DNA of 64,000 nucleotides, from positions 255,549 through 319,548 of the forward strand of contig JAHREW010000001.1 in NCBI GenBank assembly GCA_020883125.1. Reading direction: 5' to 3'. Position numbers and translations under genes: made by a program. This document shows positions 38,338 to 46,016 of the stretch, piece by piece (the stretch's first letter is position 1; each line of letters opens with the position of its first letter). The notes beneath the pieces were generated by a model. The model saw only the letters and a program-made list of their open reading frames with translations. It did no database searches and was not told the DNA's origin. Source of the DNA: Microcoleus sp. CAWBG506. Its GTDB lineage: Bacteria; Cyanobacteriota; Cyanobacteriia; Cyanobacteriales; Microcoleaceae.

Positions 38338-39693
38338 ATGAACAATACCAAACAGTTTCTACCTAGTTTTACGATTTCAACTGTTCTATTAGTAGCCTTA
38401 GTGATGAGGCTAATACTGCCTGTTTTAGCTTTGAGTGTTACCCAAGATTTAGAAATGTTTAATAGAGGTGATACATTGTCATTCATAATTCCTGCAAAAA
38501 AGCTAATAGAAGTCGGTCAGTTTTTAAACATTGATAATCAACCAGAACTATTTCGCACTCCTGGCTATCCTTTACTATTAATTCCCGGACTATTAGTAAG
38601 TAACCTCGAAAATGTGACAATCTTTATTCAGATAATGCTAGATTGTTTGACTGTATATCTGATAGACAAAATTGCTTTGCTCCTCTTTGAAAGAGATGAA
38701 ATTGCCATTGTATGTGCTTTACTATATGCCATTGAACCCTTGCCAATACTCAGGTCGGCTTTTTTAATGTCTGAGACTTTACATACAACTTTATTAACTT
38801 TGTTTTTGAAGCTGCTGTTAGAATACTTCAAGAATAAGTCAGGAAAATACCTGGCTTTTGCAGCTATTACTTTAGCAGCATCTATTTATGTAAGGCCTAT
38901 CGGATATTATTTGCCTTTCCTGATAACTGCTATCCTCCTAGTCTGGAACTTTAAAAAAATGCAGGTAAGGAAATTTTTCATTATTCATACCTGTATTTTT
39001 TTGCTCGTGTCGATGGGTAGTATTGGTATTTGGCAAACCAGAAACTATGTCAAAGCAGGATATTCTGGATTTGCTGCTGTTTCTGATTACAACTTATATT
39101 GCTATAATGGAGCTGCTTTAATCGCTTATGAAAACAGCATAGATTTTGAAGATAGCCACGAACAATTGGGGTGTACTAAACACGAGAAATATTTTATGCT
39201 TCATCCTGAACAGCGACAGTGGAGTCAGGCTCAAATCTACCGTTACATGGGTAAAGAAGGAAAAAAGATGATTTTGAGTCAGCCTTTAACTTACTCAATA
39301 ATCCATTTAAAAGGAATGTTCGCGACTTTAGTTCAGACACCAGCCAACCGATATGTACCATTATTCGTGGGGCAGTTCGATCGATCGATTACTCCTTCAT
39401 ATCAAAATCTAGCTCAATACAAATCTATCATATTTTGGACTAATTTAAACCTGTCACTATTATTAGGTGTGTATCTTTTAGGTGCAGCCACAGCATTACT
39501 ATCAAAGAGATTCCTGAATAATTGGTCAATGATTACGCTTGTCAGCGTCGCTGTCTACTTCCTGACTGTATCAGGTGGTATTGTTGGCAGTCATAGGTTT
39601 CGCCTTGCCATTACGCCCATAATCTGTCTGCTGGCTGGATATGGTTTGTGGCTGATTGTAGATAAAATCAAGCCAAAAAATATTCATGATTAA
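38338..39693 (+). CDS. GT39-like multi-pass membrane glycosyltransferase, copy 2
   Basis: This 451-residue protein is a paralogue of the gene at 36733 and has the same landmarks: TLSFIIPAKKLIEVGQF, ELFRTPGYPLLLIPG, SIYVRPIGYYLPFLITAIL and the shared GYSGFAAVSDYNLYCYNGA loop. I chose the ATG at 38338 (MNNTKQFLPSF) because its N-terminus aligns with the first copy; the longer open frame from 38221 runs through a dispersed hairpin repeat. Its last 132 bp are identical to the first copy. Confidence 0.82.
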   Translation: MNNTKQFLPSFTISTVLLVALVMRLILPVLALSVTQDLEMFNRGDTLSFIIPAKKLIEVGQFLNIDNQPELFRTPGYPLLLIPGLLVSNLENVTIFIQIMLDCLTVYLIDKIALLLFERDEIAIVCALLYAIEPLPILRSAFLMSETLHTTLLTLFLKLLLEYFKNKSGKYLAFAAITLAASIYVRPIGYYLPFLITAILLVWNFKKMQVRKFFIIHTCIFLLVSMGSIGIWQTRNYVKAGYSGFAAVSDYNLYCYNGAALIAYENSIDFEDSHEQLGCTKHEKYFMLHPEQRQWSQAQIYRYMGKEGKKMILSQPLTYSIIHLKGMFATLVQTPANRYVPLFVGQFDRSITPSYQNLAQYKSIIFWTNLNLSLLLGVYLLGAATALLSKRFLNNWSMITLVSVAVYFLTVSGGIVGSHRFRLAITPIICLLAGYGLWLIVDKIKPKNIHD

Positions 39694-39698
39694 GGCGA
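39567..39698 (+). repeat. 132-bp tract identical to 38001-38132 (3' end of tandem paralogue 2)
   Basis: This is the partner of the tract at 38001. Identity covers the last 42 codons, the stop and 6 bases beyond. The flanking sequences diverge at once on both sides. Confidence 0.9.
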
Positions 39699-39898
39699 CA
39701 TTGGTAATTTTACTGCTTTCGGGATCCAAGAATTAGTATTATTGAACGAACCGCGAAGACGCGAAGGACGCGAAGGAAGAAAAGAGAATGAAGAAAAGAG
39801 AAGGAAGAAGGAAGACGTAGATAATTAATATCAAGTCGGCAATGTTGGGGTAATTCGATCGCGCTATAATTAGTGAGCTTATTGCTGGATCGTTGCCC

Positions 39899-40528
39899 AT
39901 GACTAATTCTGTTTCAGTCCCCGCTAAGCCTCTAATCCTAGGAGTTACTGGTGCATCGGGACTGATTTACGCGGTGCGAACTCTCAAATATCTCTTGGAA
40001 GCCGATCGCGCTGTGGAACTGGTAGCATCTAAATCTACTTACATGGTTTGGCAAAGCGAACAGAACATCCGAATGCCCGCAGAACCAACGCTTCAAGAGG
40101 AATTCTGGCGGGAAAAAGCGGGAGTCCCGACAATGGGCAAACTCCGCTGTCATCCGTGGCAAGATGTCGGTGCTAATATTGCTAGTGGCTCCTTTCGCAC
40201 TCAAGGGATGATAATTATTCCTTGTAGCATGAGTACATTAGGGAAATTGGCTGCTGGCTTGAGTTCTGATTTGCTCGAAAGAGCGGCCGATGTTCAACTC
40301 AAGGAAGGGCGAAAATTGGTACTCGTACCCAGGGAAACGCCTTTTAGTTTGATTCACTTACGGAATTTGACTACGTTGGCAGAAGCTGGAGCTAGAATTG
40401 TGCCAGCGATTCCTGCTTGGTATCACAATCCGCAAACTATTGAGGATTTGGTAGATTTTGTGGTGGCTCGTACTTTAGACCAGTTGGGTATTGATTGTGT
40501 TCCTCTCAAACGTTGGAAGGAAGATTAA
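39899..40528 (+). CDS. ubiX: Flavin prenyltransferase UbiX
   Basis: The enzyme joins a dimethylallyl unit to FMN to make prenyl-FMN, the cofactor of UbiD-type decarboxylases. It has ILGVTGASGLIYAVRTLKYLL at the N-terminus, the CSMSTLGKLAAGLSSDLLERAADVQLKEGRKLVLVPRETP core and the IPAWYHNPQTIEDLVDFVVAR tail, all diagnostic. From the ATG at 39899 (preferred over an upstream TTG at 39893) it has 209 residues. Confidence 0.95.
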   Translation: MTNSVSVPAKPLILGVTGASGLIYAVRTLKYLLEADRAVELVASKSTYMVWQSEQNIRMPAEPTLQEEFWREKAGVPTMGKLRCHPWQDVGANIASGSFRTQGMIIIPCSMSTLGKLAAGLSSDLLERAADVQLKEGRKLVLVPRETPFSLIHLRNLTTLAEAGARIVPAIPAWYHNPQTIEDLVDFVVARTLDQLGIDCVPLKRWKED

Positions 40529-40616
40529 ATAAGTCATTAGTCAGTAGTCATTAGTCATTAGTTATTGGTGAGTTGTTATTGGTTAGTTGTTATTGGTTAA
40601 TTGGCAGATTAATTCC

Positions 40617-40680
40617 CAATTCCCCATTCCCCATTCCCCATTCCCCATTCCCCATTCCCAATTCCCCATTCCCAATATTA
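40617..40680. repeat. Heptamer short tandem repeat (CCCATTC)
   Basis: About nine units of CCCATTC with single-base variants lie directly upstream of the LapA-domain gene. This is the class of 7-bp tandem repeat common in filamentous cyanobacteria. It falls within 6 bp of the start codon of the next gene. Confidence 0.85.
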
Positions 40681-40685
40681 TTAAG

Positions 40686-41564
40686 ATGCGTGCTTTATTT
40701 TTGCTAGTTATTGTGGTGGGGCTGACTATTTTTGCCCTGCAAAATGTCGCTCCAGTGTCCCTGGTGTTTTTGGGAATGCGATCGCCCGCTGTGCCACTCT
40801 CAATCTGGATATTATTCAGTATGGGGACAGGAGTTGTCACTTCTTTTTTGATTTCTGGCTTGCTGGCTTTCTCTAATTACCTATCTCAACTGCGAGGCCG
40901 CACCGACGGCAACAGCGGCCCTAGCAATACTTTTGCCCAGGATCGGAGGACACCTTACCCAGCGTCTCCTGCTCCCAGAAAACAGGAAATTGACCCCGAT
41001 CGCCAAGGGAGAGAAACTCAGCCTGCTTCTGGATACCAAACTGAGTATGGTACGCCCACTGCTTATAATGCTCGGACTTTTCAGCAGGATGTTGCGCCGG
41101 CGAACTCTGCTAACCCTACAACCTATGCTCAAGCTGGAACTTCTATCGCAGCCGATGATGAGGACGATTGGGTGTCTGAACCATCTAAAATTGGCTCTCA
41201 ACAGGGTGATGATGATTGGGGGGACGATCGCGAAATTGTCGATCAACAGGCTGTAAATGACGTTTTAGAGGCAAATCCGAGGGATTATGAAGCCAAACAG
41301 GAGCCGAAAAGCCAGTCCTGGTCAGGCTCTGTCTACTCCTATGGCTATCGCGATCCGAGCAAATCTGGGGTTGGACAAACAGAGTCTGTCTACGATGCAG
41401 ACTATCGGGTGATTCCTCCTCCCCAAGCGGCCGCGATTCCTGACATAGCTGATGGGAAAGTAGCTCCACATAACACAGAAGATGAGGAGGATTGGGGATT
41501 GGATGATGATGATGAGTTGGAGGACGATCGCCCCAGTGGTGGCCCGATTAACCTGAAAAAATAG
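40686..41564 (+). CDS. LapA-domain (DUF1049) membrane protein with acidic tail
   Basis: From the ATG at 40686 the protein has 292 residues. The longer open frame upstream translates the heptamer repeat and is discarded. Two hydrophobic helices (ALFLLVIVVGLTIFALQN and IWILFSMGTGVVTSFLISGLLAF) form the LapA/DUF1049 hairpin. The rest is disordered and acidic with repeated Asp-Glu-Trp stretches (DDEDDWVS, DDDWGDD, EDEEDWGLDDDDE). LapA-type proteins in E. coli act in lipopolysaccharide assembly control; in cyanobacteria the role is not known. The gene ends just before aroK and may be co-transcribed with it. Confidence 0.8.
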   Translation: MRALFLLVIVVGLTIFALQNVAPVSLVFLGMRSPAVPLSIWILFSMGTGVVTSFLISGLLAFSNYLSQLRGRTDGNSGPSNTFAQDRRTPYPASPAPRKQEIDPDRQGRETQPASGYQTEYGTPTAYNARTFQQDVAPANSANPTTYAQAGTSIAADDEDDWVSEPSKIGSQQGDDDWGDDREIVDQQAVNDVLEANPRDYEAKQEPKSQSWSGSVYSYGYRDPSKSGVGQTESVYDADYRVIPPPQAAAIPDIADGKVAPHNTEDEEDWGLDDDDELEDDRPSGGPINLKK

Positions 41565-41586
41565 CACAATATCGGAGGATTTGATT

Positions 41587-42138
41587 GTGGATTTGTTGCG
41601 AGGAGTGAATCTCTATCTCGTCGGGATGATGGGTGTGGGGAAAACAACTGTGGGGCGGATTTTGGCCAGGGAATTAAACTACCGTTTTTTTGATACTGAT
41701 GCCGTAATTGCTCAAGTTGCTAATGAGTCGATCGCAGATATTTTTGCGACTCAAGGAGAGGAAGCGTTTCGGGAATTAGAAACTCAAGTGCTCGGTCAAT
41801 TGTCGGCTTATACTAATTTAGTCGTTGCTACTGGTGGTGGCACTATTTTACGATTGACTAACTGGAGTTATCTCCACTACGGTATAGTGGTTTGGTTGGA
41901 TGTGCCTGTAGATCAATTGTGCGATCGGCTGCGGGAAGACACCACTCGCCCCCTACTGCGGGATGGGGAGATCAAATCCAAGCTGGAAACCCTGTGGCAG
42001 CAGCGAGAGCGTTTCTATGCTCAAGCAGATGTCAGAGTTAGCGCTAATATTAGGGAAACGCCGGATGTTGTGGCTGCTAGGGCGATCGAGCAAATCCCAA
42101 AAGTTCTTAAATCAAAAATCCGAAATGATATTAATTAA
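41587..42138 (+). CDS. aroK: Shikimate kinase
   Basis: It phosphorylates shikimate in the aromatic amino-acid pathway. The protein has 183 residues, with the P-loop LVGMMGVGKTTVGRILA, the shikimate-binding FFDTDAVIAQ and ATGGGTI, and the lid region REDTTRPLLRD. The GTG at 41587 is chosen because GGAGG (41574-41578) sits 8 bp upstream; the TTG at 41581 is too close. It lies 22 bp after the LapA-domain gene. Confidence 0.94.
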   Translation: MDLLRGVNLYLVGMMGVGKTTVGRILARELNYRFFDTDAVIAQVANESIADIFATQGEEAFRELETQVLGQLSAYTNLVVATGGGTILRLTNWSYLHYGIVVWLDVPVDQLCDRLREDTTRPLLRDGEIKSKLETLWQQRERFYAQADVRVSANIRETPDVVAARAIEQIPKVLKSKIRNDIN

Positions 42139-42545
42139 TTGACACCGCGCTAGCGGCTTCTATGTAAAAGCAAGGTACCAAGGCGACAGGGGTTTCTTTC
42201 AAGAATCATGGGCTGACTCAGTTGTGCCAAAAAATAAAATGGCCCCACACCCCGATCGGGCTGTAGGGCGCAAGGACAGTTAAACGCTCCTTTAATTGTC
42301 GGGAAATTTATGCTCAACCCTATTTGCCTGTGTGACGATTTTATAATCGTCCATGCACTGACAAAATCTCTTGTATCAAAAAATGTAACCCAGCATCGAT
42401 CGAATTTAAGCTGCCTTATTCTGAAAACAATACCTCATGCAATTCTGACTAGCAGCTCCTTCAAGCTGCTTTTTTATTGCAAATTGAAAGGCAAAAGCAA
42501 TCCGTTGTTAGGTGACTTCTTGCTTCTTTCCGTGCCCATGCCAAA
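42139..42545. other. 407-bp gene-free region, possible small RNA
   Basis: The region has no convincing ORF but ends in a good plus-strand terminator (42451-42475), too far from aroK to be its obvious end. An unannotated transcript between aroK and the terminator is possible. I recognise no known RNA family. Confidence 0.3.
42451..42475 (+). terminator. Rho-independent terminator of an unassigned transcript
   Basis: AGCAGCT pairs with AGCTGCT around a 6-base loop, followed by five T. It is about 310 bp downstream of the aroK stop. Confidence 0.7.
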
Positions 42546-42989
42546 CTAAAACAATACAAGTCTGCCAGTGTTTAATAAAAACTCTAGGGTTCCTCCCAAA
42601 CCCAAACCAGTCAGAGAAACAGTAGCTAACATCAAAAAAGACCGCCATCTCTTGAATCCCGATATTTGAATATCCAGTCTTGCCAAAGCCCCGGCTGATG
42701 TCAATACTAAACAAGTAGTAAAAAGGTGCAGCCAAGTCACAACTATCACTGCTAAAAAAGAGCAGACAATAATAGAAAGAAAAGCACCCACATCTGTCGA
42801 TAGCCACCGCATAATTAAGGTTTTTGTGTCCCTCAATGGGAACGACAAGGCGATCGATAGGATTAAACTAACAGCTACAGTTAAAAACCAAACAATATGG
42901 GGAGGAACATCAAATTCCGATAATTTCCAGCCCAAACAAAAATAGCTAATAAAAAGTAGAGTGAGGGAAGGCCAACAGTTTTTTCTCAT
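42546..42989 (-). CDS. Hypothetical membrane protein
   Basis: A protein of 147 residues with four to five hydrophobic segments (LTLLFISYFCLGW, HIVWFLTVAVSLILSIALSF, VGAFLSIIVCSFLAVIVVTWLHLF, SFLMLATVSLTGLGLGGTLEFLL). The middle carries LTSAGALARLDIQISGF. I believe it is conserved in cyanobacteria but do not recognise a named family. It stands alone on the minus strand. Confidence 0.7.
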   Translation of the reverse strand: MRKNCWPSLTLLFISYFCLGWKLSEFDVPPHIVWFLTVAVSLILSIALSFPLRDTKTLIMRWLSTDVGAFLSIIVCSFLAVIVVTWLHLFTTCLVLTSAGALARLDIQISGFKRWRSFLMLATVSLTGLGLGGTLEFLLNTGRLVLF

Positions 42990-43149
42990 CTGTTCAACAG
43001 TTTGGGGACAGTCGGTGAAGGGGGAGAGGGGGAAATGGCGGGCAATAAGGGAGAGAATTTGTTGATTTTGTTCAGAAGAATTTTGGTAGGCAATCTCCAG
43101 GTATCAGAGGTTGTTTGTTGCTCCAATAAATCATTAGTTTTTAGGCAGC

Positions 43150-43554
43150 CTACAGGTTAGTAGAAATAGCTTGCACCGGACAGGTAGGGATGCACTGTTC
43201 GCACACTATACAGCGCGATCGAACAAAAGTTAGTTTAAAGCTTTCTGGGTTCAGGGTCAAGGCTTCTGTGGGGCAAACTCCCGTACACAAGCCACAGTGA
43301 ACGCAGATATCTTCATCTATGAGTATTTCCCGGCTGGCGAGGGAAACTCCGATATTTTGCGATCGCAGCCAGTCGATCGCCGCTTCTAGTTGGTCTATGT
43401 CCCCTGCTAACTCTAGCACCAGTTTGCCCACTTGATTCGGAGCCACCTGCGCCCGGATAATATTGGCAGCCACATTAAAATCCTTTGCCAGTCTATAGGT
43501 GACAGGCGTTTGGATCGATCGTTGCGGAAACGTCAGCGTTACCCGTTTTTTCAC
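43150..43554 (-). CDS. NIL-domain ferredoxin, two [4Fe-4S] clusters
   Basis: From the GTG at 43554 the protein has 134 residues. I chose this start because GAGG lies about 9 bp upstream and the NIL domain begins at once (KKRVTLTFPQRSIQTPVTYRLAKDFNVAANI). The longer open frame adds 43 hydrophobic or basic residues that do not look conserved. Residues about 80-134 hold two ferredoxin motifs, CVHCGLCTGVCP and CIVCEQCIPTCP. NIL-ferredoxin proteins are thought to bind a small ligand, as the NIL domain does in methionine ABC transporters, and to pass electrons. Partner unknown. Confidence 0.88.
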   Translation of the reverse strand: MKKRVTLTFPQRSIQTPVTYRLAKDFNVAANIIRAQVAPNQVGKLVLELAGDIDQLEAAIDWLRSQNIGVSLASREILIDEDICVHCGLCTGVCPTEALTLNPESFKLTFVRSRCIVCEQCIPTCPVQAISTNL

Positions 43555-43732
43555 GCCTTTAATCCTCGGTAATTTACAAGCAATTTTTCTGCTCTTATGC
43601 TTTAGCTTACTTTGCCAAGGCTGTGACGCAAGCCAAATTATTGATAGCAGATAGCTTATTATCTCAAAATATGGTATAATCAAAGACGGTTATTTAAAAT
43701 AAAAACCTAGAATTAAGATTGCAATCAATTTT

Positions 43733-44356
43733 ATGAGTCCAAATTCGCCAAACTCAAGTGCTGTCGAGGCAACCAAAAATTCGGAAACAAATTCAGCAGC
43801 CGCACGGTTCAGAAACTTATTAGTTGTATTAGCAGCGATCGCCCTGGCGGTATCCATATTTTTGGGACTACGCACCCAAACGCCATCGAGTAGTCTCACC
43901 GAAATGGCAAAAGCCTCCGCACCCCTAGAAACAGCTTTAACCAATGGCAAGCCCACACTCATGGAATTTTATGCTAATTGGTGCGGTAGCTGTCAGGCAA
44001 TGGCAAAGGATTTGAGCGAAATTAAACAAAAATATGCCGAACCGCTAAATTTTGTGATGCTGAATGTGGACAATGACAAATGGCTACCAGAAATTACCAA
44101 ATATCGAGTAGATGGCATCCCCCACTTTGTTTATTTAAACAATAAAGGTAGCGCCGTTGCTCAAACGATCGGGGAAGCACCCCGCAACATTATGGAAGCT
44201 AATTTAGAAGCTTTAATTGCAGGGAAAGAGTTGCCCAATGCTCAATCAGTAGGTCAAGTTTCTAATTTTACTCCCGCCACAGGACAAAGGAAAACCAGCA
44301 GTTCTGACCCCCGCGCCCACGGCAGTCAAGTACAGTCAATAAATCCTGGGGTTTAA
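43733..44356 (+). CDS. txlA: Membrane-anchored thioredoxin-like protein (TxlA/HCF164 type)
   Basis: The 207-residue protein has one N-terminal membrane helix (LLVVLAAIALAVSIFLGL) and then a thioredoxin fold with the redox motif FYANWCGSCQAMAKDL and the cis-Pro loop DGIPHFVYLN. This layout matches TxlA of cyanobacteria and HCF164 of chloroplasts, which carries reducing power across the thylakoid for cytochrome b6f assembly. It diverges from the NIL-ferredoxin gene with about 180 bp between starts. The extension after the fold (VGQVSNFTPATGQR) is low complexity. Confidence 0.85.
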   Translation: MSPNSPNSSAVEATKNSETNSAAARFRNLLVVLAAIALAVSIFLGLRTQTPSSSLTEMAKASAPLETALTNGKPTLMEFYANWCGSCQAMAKDLSEIKQKYAEPLNFVMLNVDNDKWLPEITKYRVDGIPHFVYLNNKGSAVAQTIGEAPRNIMEANLEALIAGKELPNAQSVGQVSNFTPATGQRKTSSSDPRAHGSQVQSINPGV

Positions 44357-44543
44357 AGTGCGATCGCTAGCTATTCGATCTCAAAAAAATCGGAAAAATA
44401 GCGACTAAAATTATTAATCAAGAACAAGAACAAACTAGACAGGGTTTGCGTCAAGTAATTAAGAAAACTAAAAACCCACACAGCACAAACATTCCATCCC
44501 CTCCGGCAAAATTTCCCTGGTCAAATACTAATTAGGAATAGCA

Positions 44544-45725
44544 ATGAATATAAATTTTTCCCGTTTCGATACCTTAACCAGCATACTAGCAGGCACTACC
44601 GTCGCAGCCTTAACAATCATTATCAGCCAACCAGCGATCGCCAAAACTCCCCAAGAAGTAGCGAACATTGCCGGACCACTGACAGTACAAGTTAACAGCA
44701 CCCTAGGAGACGGTTCCGGCGTAATTATTGCCAAAAACGGCAAAAATTACACAGTTTTAACCGTCAACCACGTAGTAGAAAAAGCCGATGTCAAATATAC
44801 AGTTCGCACTTCCATTGGCAAAAACTATCAAGCAACCTCAGTCACCCGCTTGCAAACATCCCAAACCGAAGCGGATTTAGCCTTAGTCAAATTTGAAAGT
44901 CCAGAAGAATACCCAGTAGCAACGATCGCCGATTCCGATCAAGCCGTCATTGGTACTCAAATCTTCGTTTACGGCTATCCCGCTACGGGCGGACTTTTCG
45001 GGGCCGAAAGAGAACCAGAACTCTCTCCCGGACTCGTTACCAGCCGCCCGCGAAATCGACCCGAAGGTTACACTTTGCGTTATCAAGCAGTAACTTGGAG
45101 TGGTATGAGTGGCGGGCCAGTGTTTGACTCCGAAGGTCGAGTCATCGGCTTACACGGACAAGGCGAGTTTGGTTTCGCCCAAACCAGTTCCGGTGAAGTC
45201 GCCCCAATTAAAACAGGATTTAATGCAGCAGTTCCGATCAATACTTTTATGGCGAAACTGGCCCTGGCGGGAATGAAACCATCGGAATTGAGACTAGACA
45301 ATACCCCCGCAATCCAAGGCTCGGTATCGAGCGGTAATCCTCAAGATCCCCAAAGCTATTATTTTCGAGGACTTTCGCGGTTAGATCAAGGAGATGCTTG
45401 GGAGGCGATCGCGGATTTCAACAAAGCGCTTGCTTCTAAGTCTAACTATACTCCCGAAATATACTTCAATATCGGCAATGCCCGCACTCTCATCGGTAGC
45501 GTCGATCCCACCCGTGGTCCAAGCGCTATTCAAGCATACACGCGGGCGATCGCAGCCAATCCCGGCTTTGCCGACGCCTACTACAACCGAGCCCTAGCCC
45601 ACCTCGAAAACAAAGACAAACCCCAAGCCATTGCCGACTTTCAAAAAGCAGCAGAACTTTACAAACAAGGTGGGAGAACAAGTGCTTATCAAGACGCCCT
45701 TAAAAGAATCGAACAGTTGCAATGA
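44544..45725 (+). CDS. Exported trypsin-like serine protease with C-terminal TPR
   Basis: The protein has 393 residues, with an N-terminal signal-like helix (LTSILAGTTVAALTIIISQPAIA). The protease domain has His in TVLTVNHVVEKAD, Asp in EADLALVKFESP and Ser in SGMSGGPVFDSEGRVIGLHG, so the S1-type triad is complete. From about residue 265 two to three TPRs follow (YYFRGLSRLDQGDAWEAIADFNKAL; YYNRALAHLENKDKPQAIADFQKA). No PDZ domain is present, unlike Deg proteases. The combination is common in Oscillatoriales and its substrate is unknown. Confidence 0.87.
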   Translation: MNINFSRFDTLTSILAGTTVAALTIIISQPAIAKTPQEVANIAGPLTVQVNSTLGDGSGVIIAKNGKNYTVLTVNHVVEKADVKYTVRTSIGKNYQATSVTRLQTSQTEADLALVKFESPEEYPVATIADSDQAVIGTQIFVYGYPATGGLFGAEREPELSPGLVTSRPRNRPEGYTLRYQAVTWSGMSGGPVFDSEGRVIGLHGQGEFGFAQTSSGEVAPIKTGFNAAVPINTFMAKLALAGMKPSELRLDNTPAIQGSVSSGNPQDPQSYYFRGLSRLDQGDAWEAIADFNKALASKSNYTPEIYFNIGNARTLIGSVDPTRGPSAIQAYTRAIAANPGFADAYYNRALAHLENKDKPQAIADFQKAAELYKQGGRTSAYQDALKRIEQLQ

Positions 45726-45802
45726 TTGTTGAATGTTGACTGTTGACTGTTGTTATTAGTTATTTGTGAGGACGAATAACTAATAACTCATAACTCATAA
45801 TA

Positions 45803-45900
45803 TCATTTCCGGTTGTATCGGAATGATTAAACCACAGAGAACGCAGAGAACACAGAGGTAAATAAGAGAGATGAATACAGGACGATGCTACCGGATTTGA
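45803..45900. mobile_element. MITE-like element, copy 2
   Basis: A 98-bp element with TA on each side (45801-45802 and 45901-45902). The left end TCATTTCCGGTTGTATCG and the reverse-complemented right end TCAAATCCGGTAGCATCG form a good terminal inverted repeat. The internal part holds short direct repeats (ACGCAGAGA) and AATACAGGACGATG, shared with the copy at 4199-4324. Confidence 0.8.
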
Positions 45901-45904
45901 TATA

Positions 45905-46016
45905 ACCAATTACCAATTACCAACAACCAATTACCAATTACCAATTCCCAATTACCAATTACCAATTACCAATTACCAATAACCAATTCCCAATTACCAA
46001 TTACCAATAACAATTA
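45905..46016. repeat. Heptamer short tandem repeat (ATTACCA)
   Basis: About 15 units of ATTACCA with variants (CTAACCA, TTCCCA) run up to the 3' end of the large haemagglutinin-CHAT gene and overlap its last codons by 3 bp. Confidence 0.85.

Noticed and set aside
40587..40685. N-terminal extension of the LapA-domain protein
   Set aside because: The residues (SQFPIPHSPFPIPH) are just the heptamer repeat translated.
43555..43683. Longer start of the NIL-ferredoxin
   Set aside because: The GTG at 43554 has a ribosome site and coincides with the domain start; the extra 43 residues look non-conserved.
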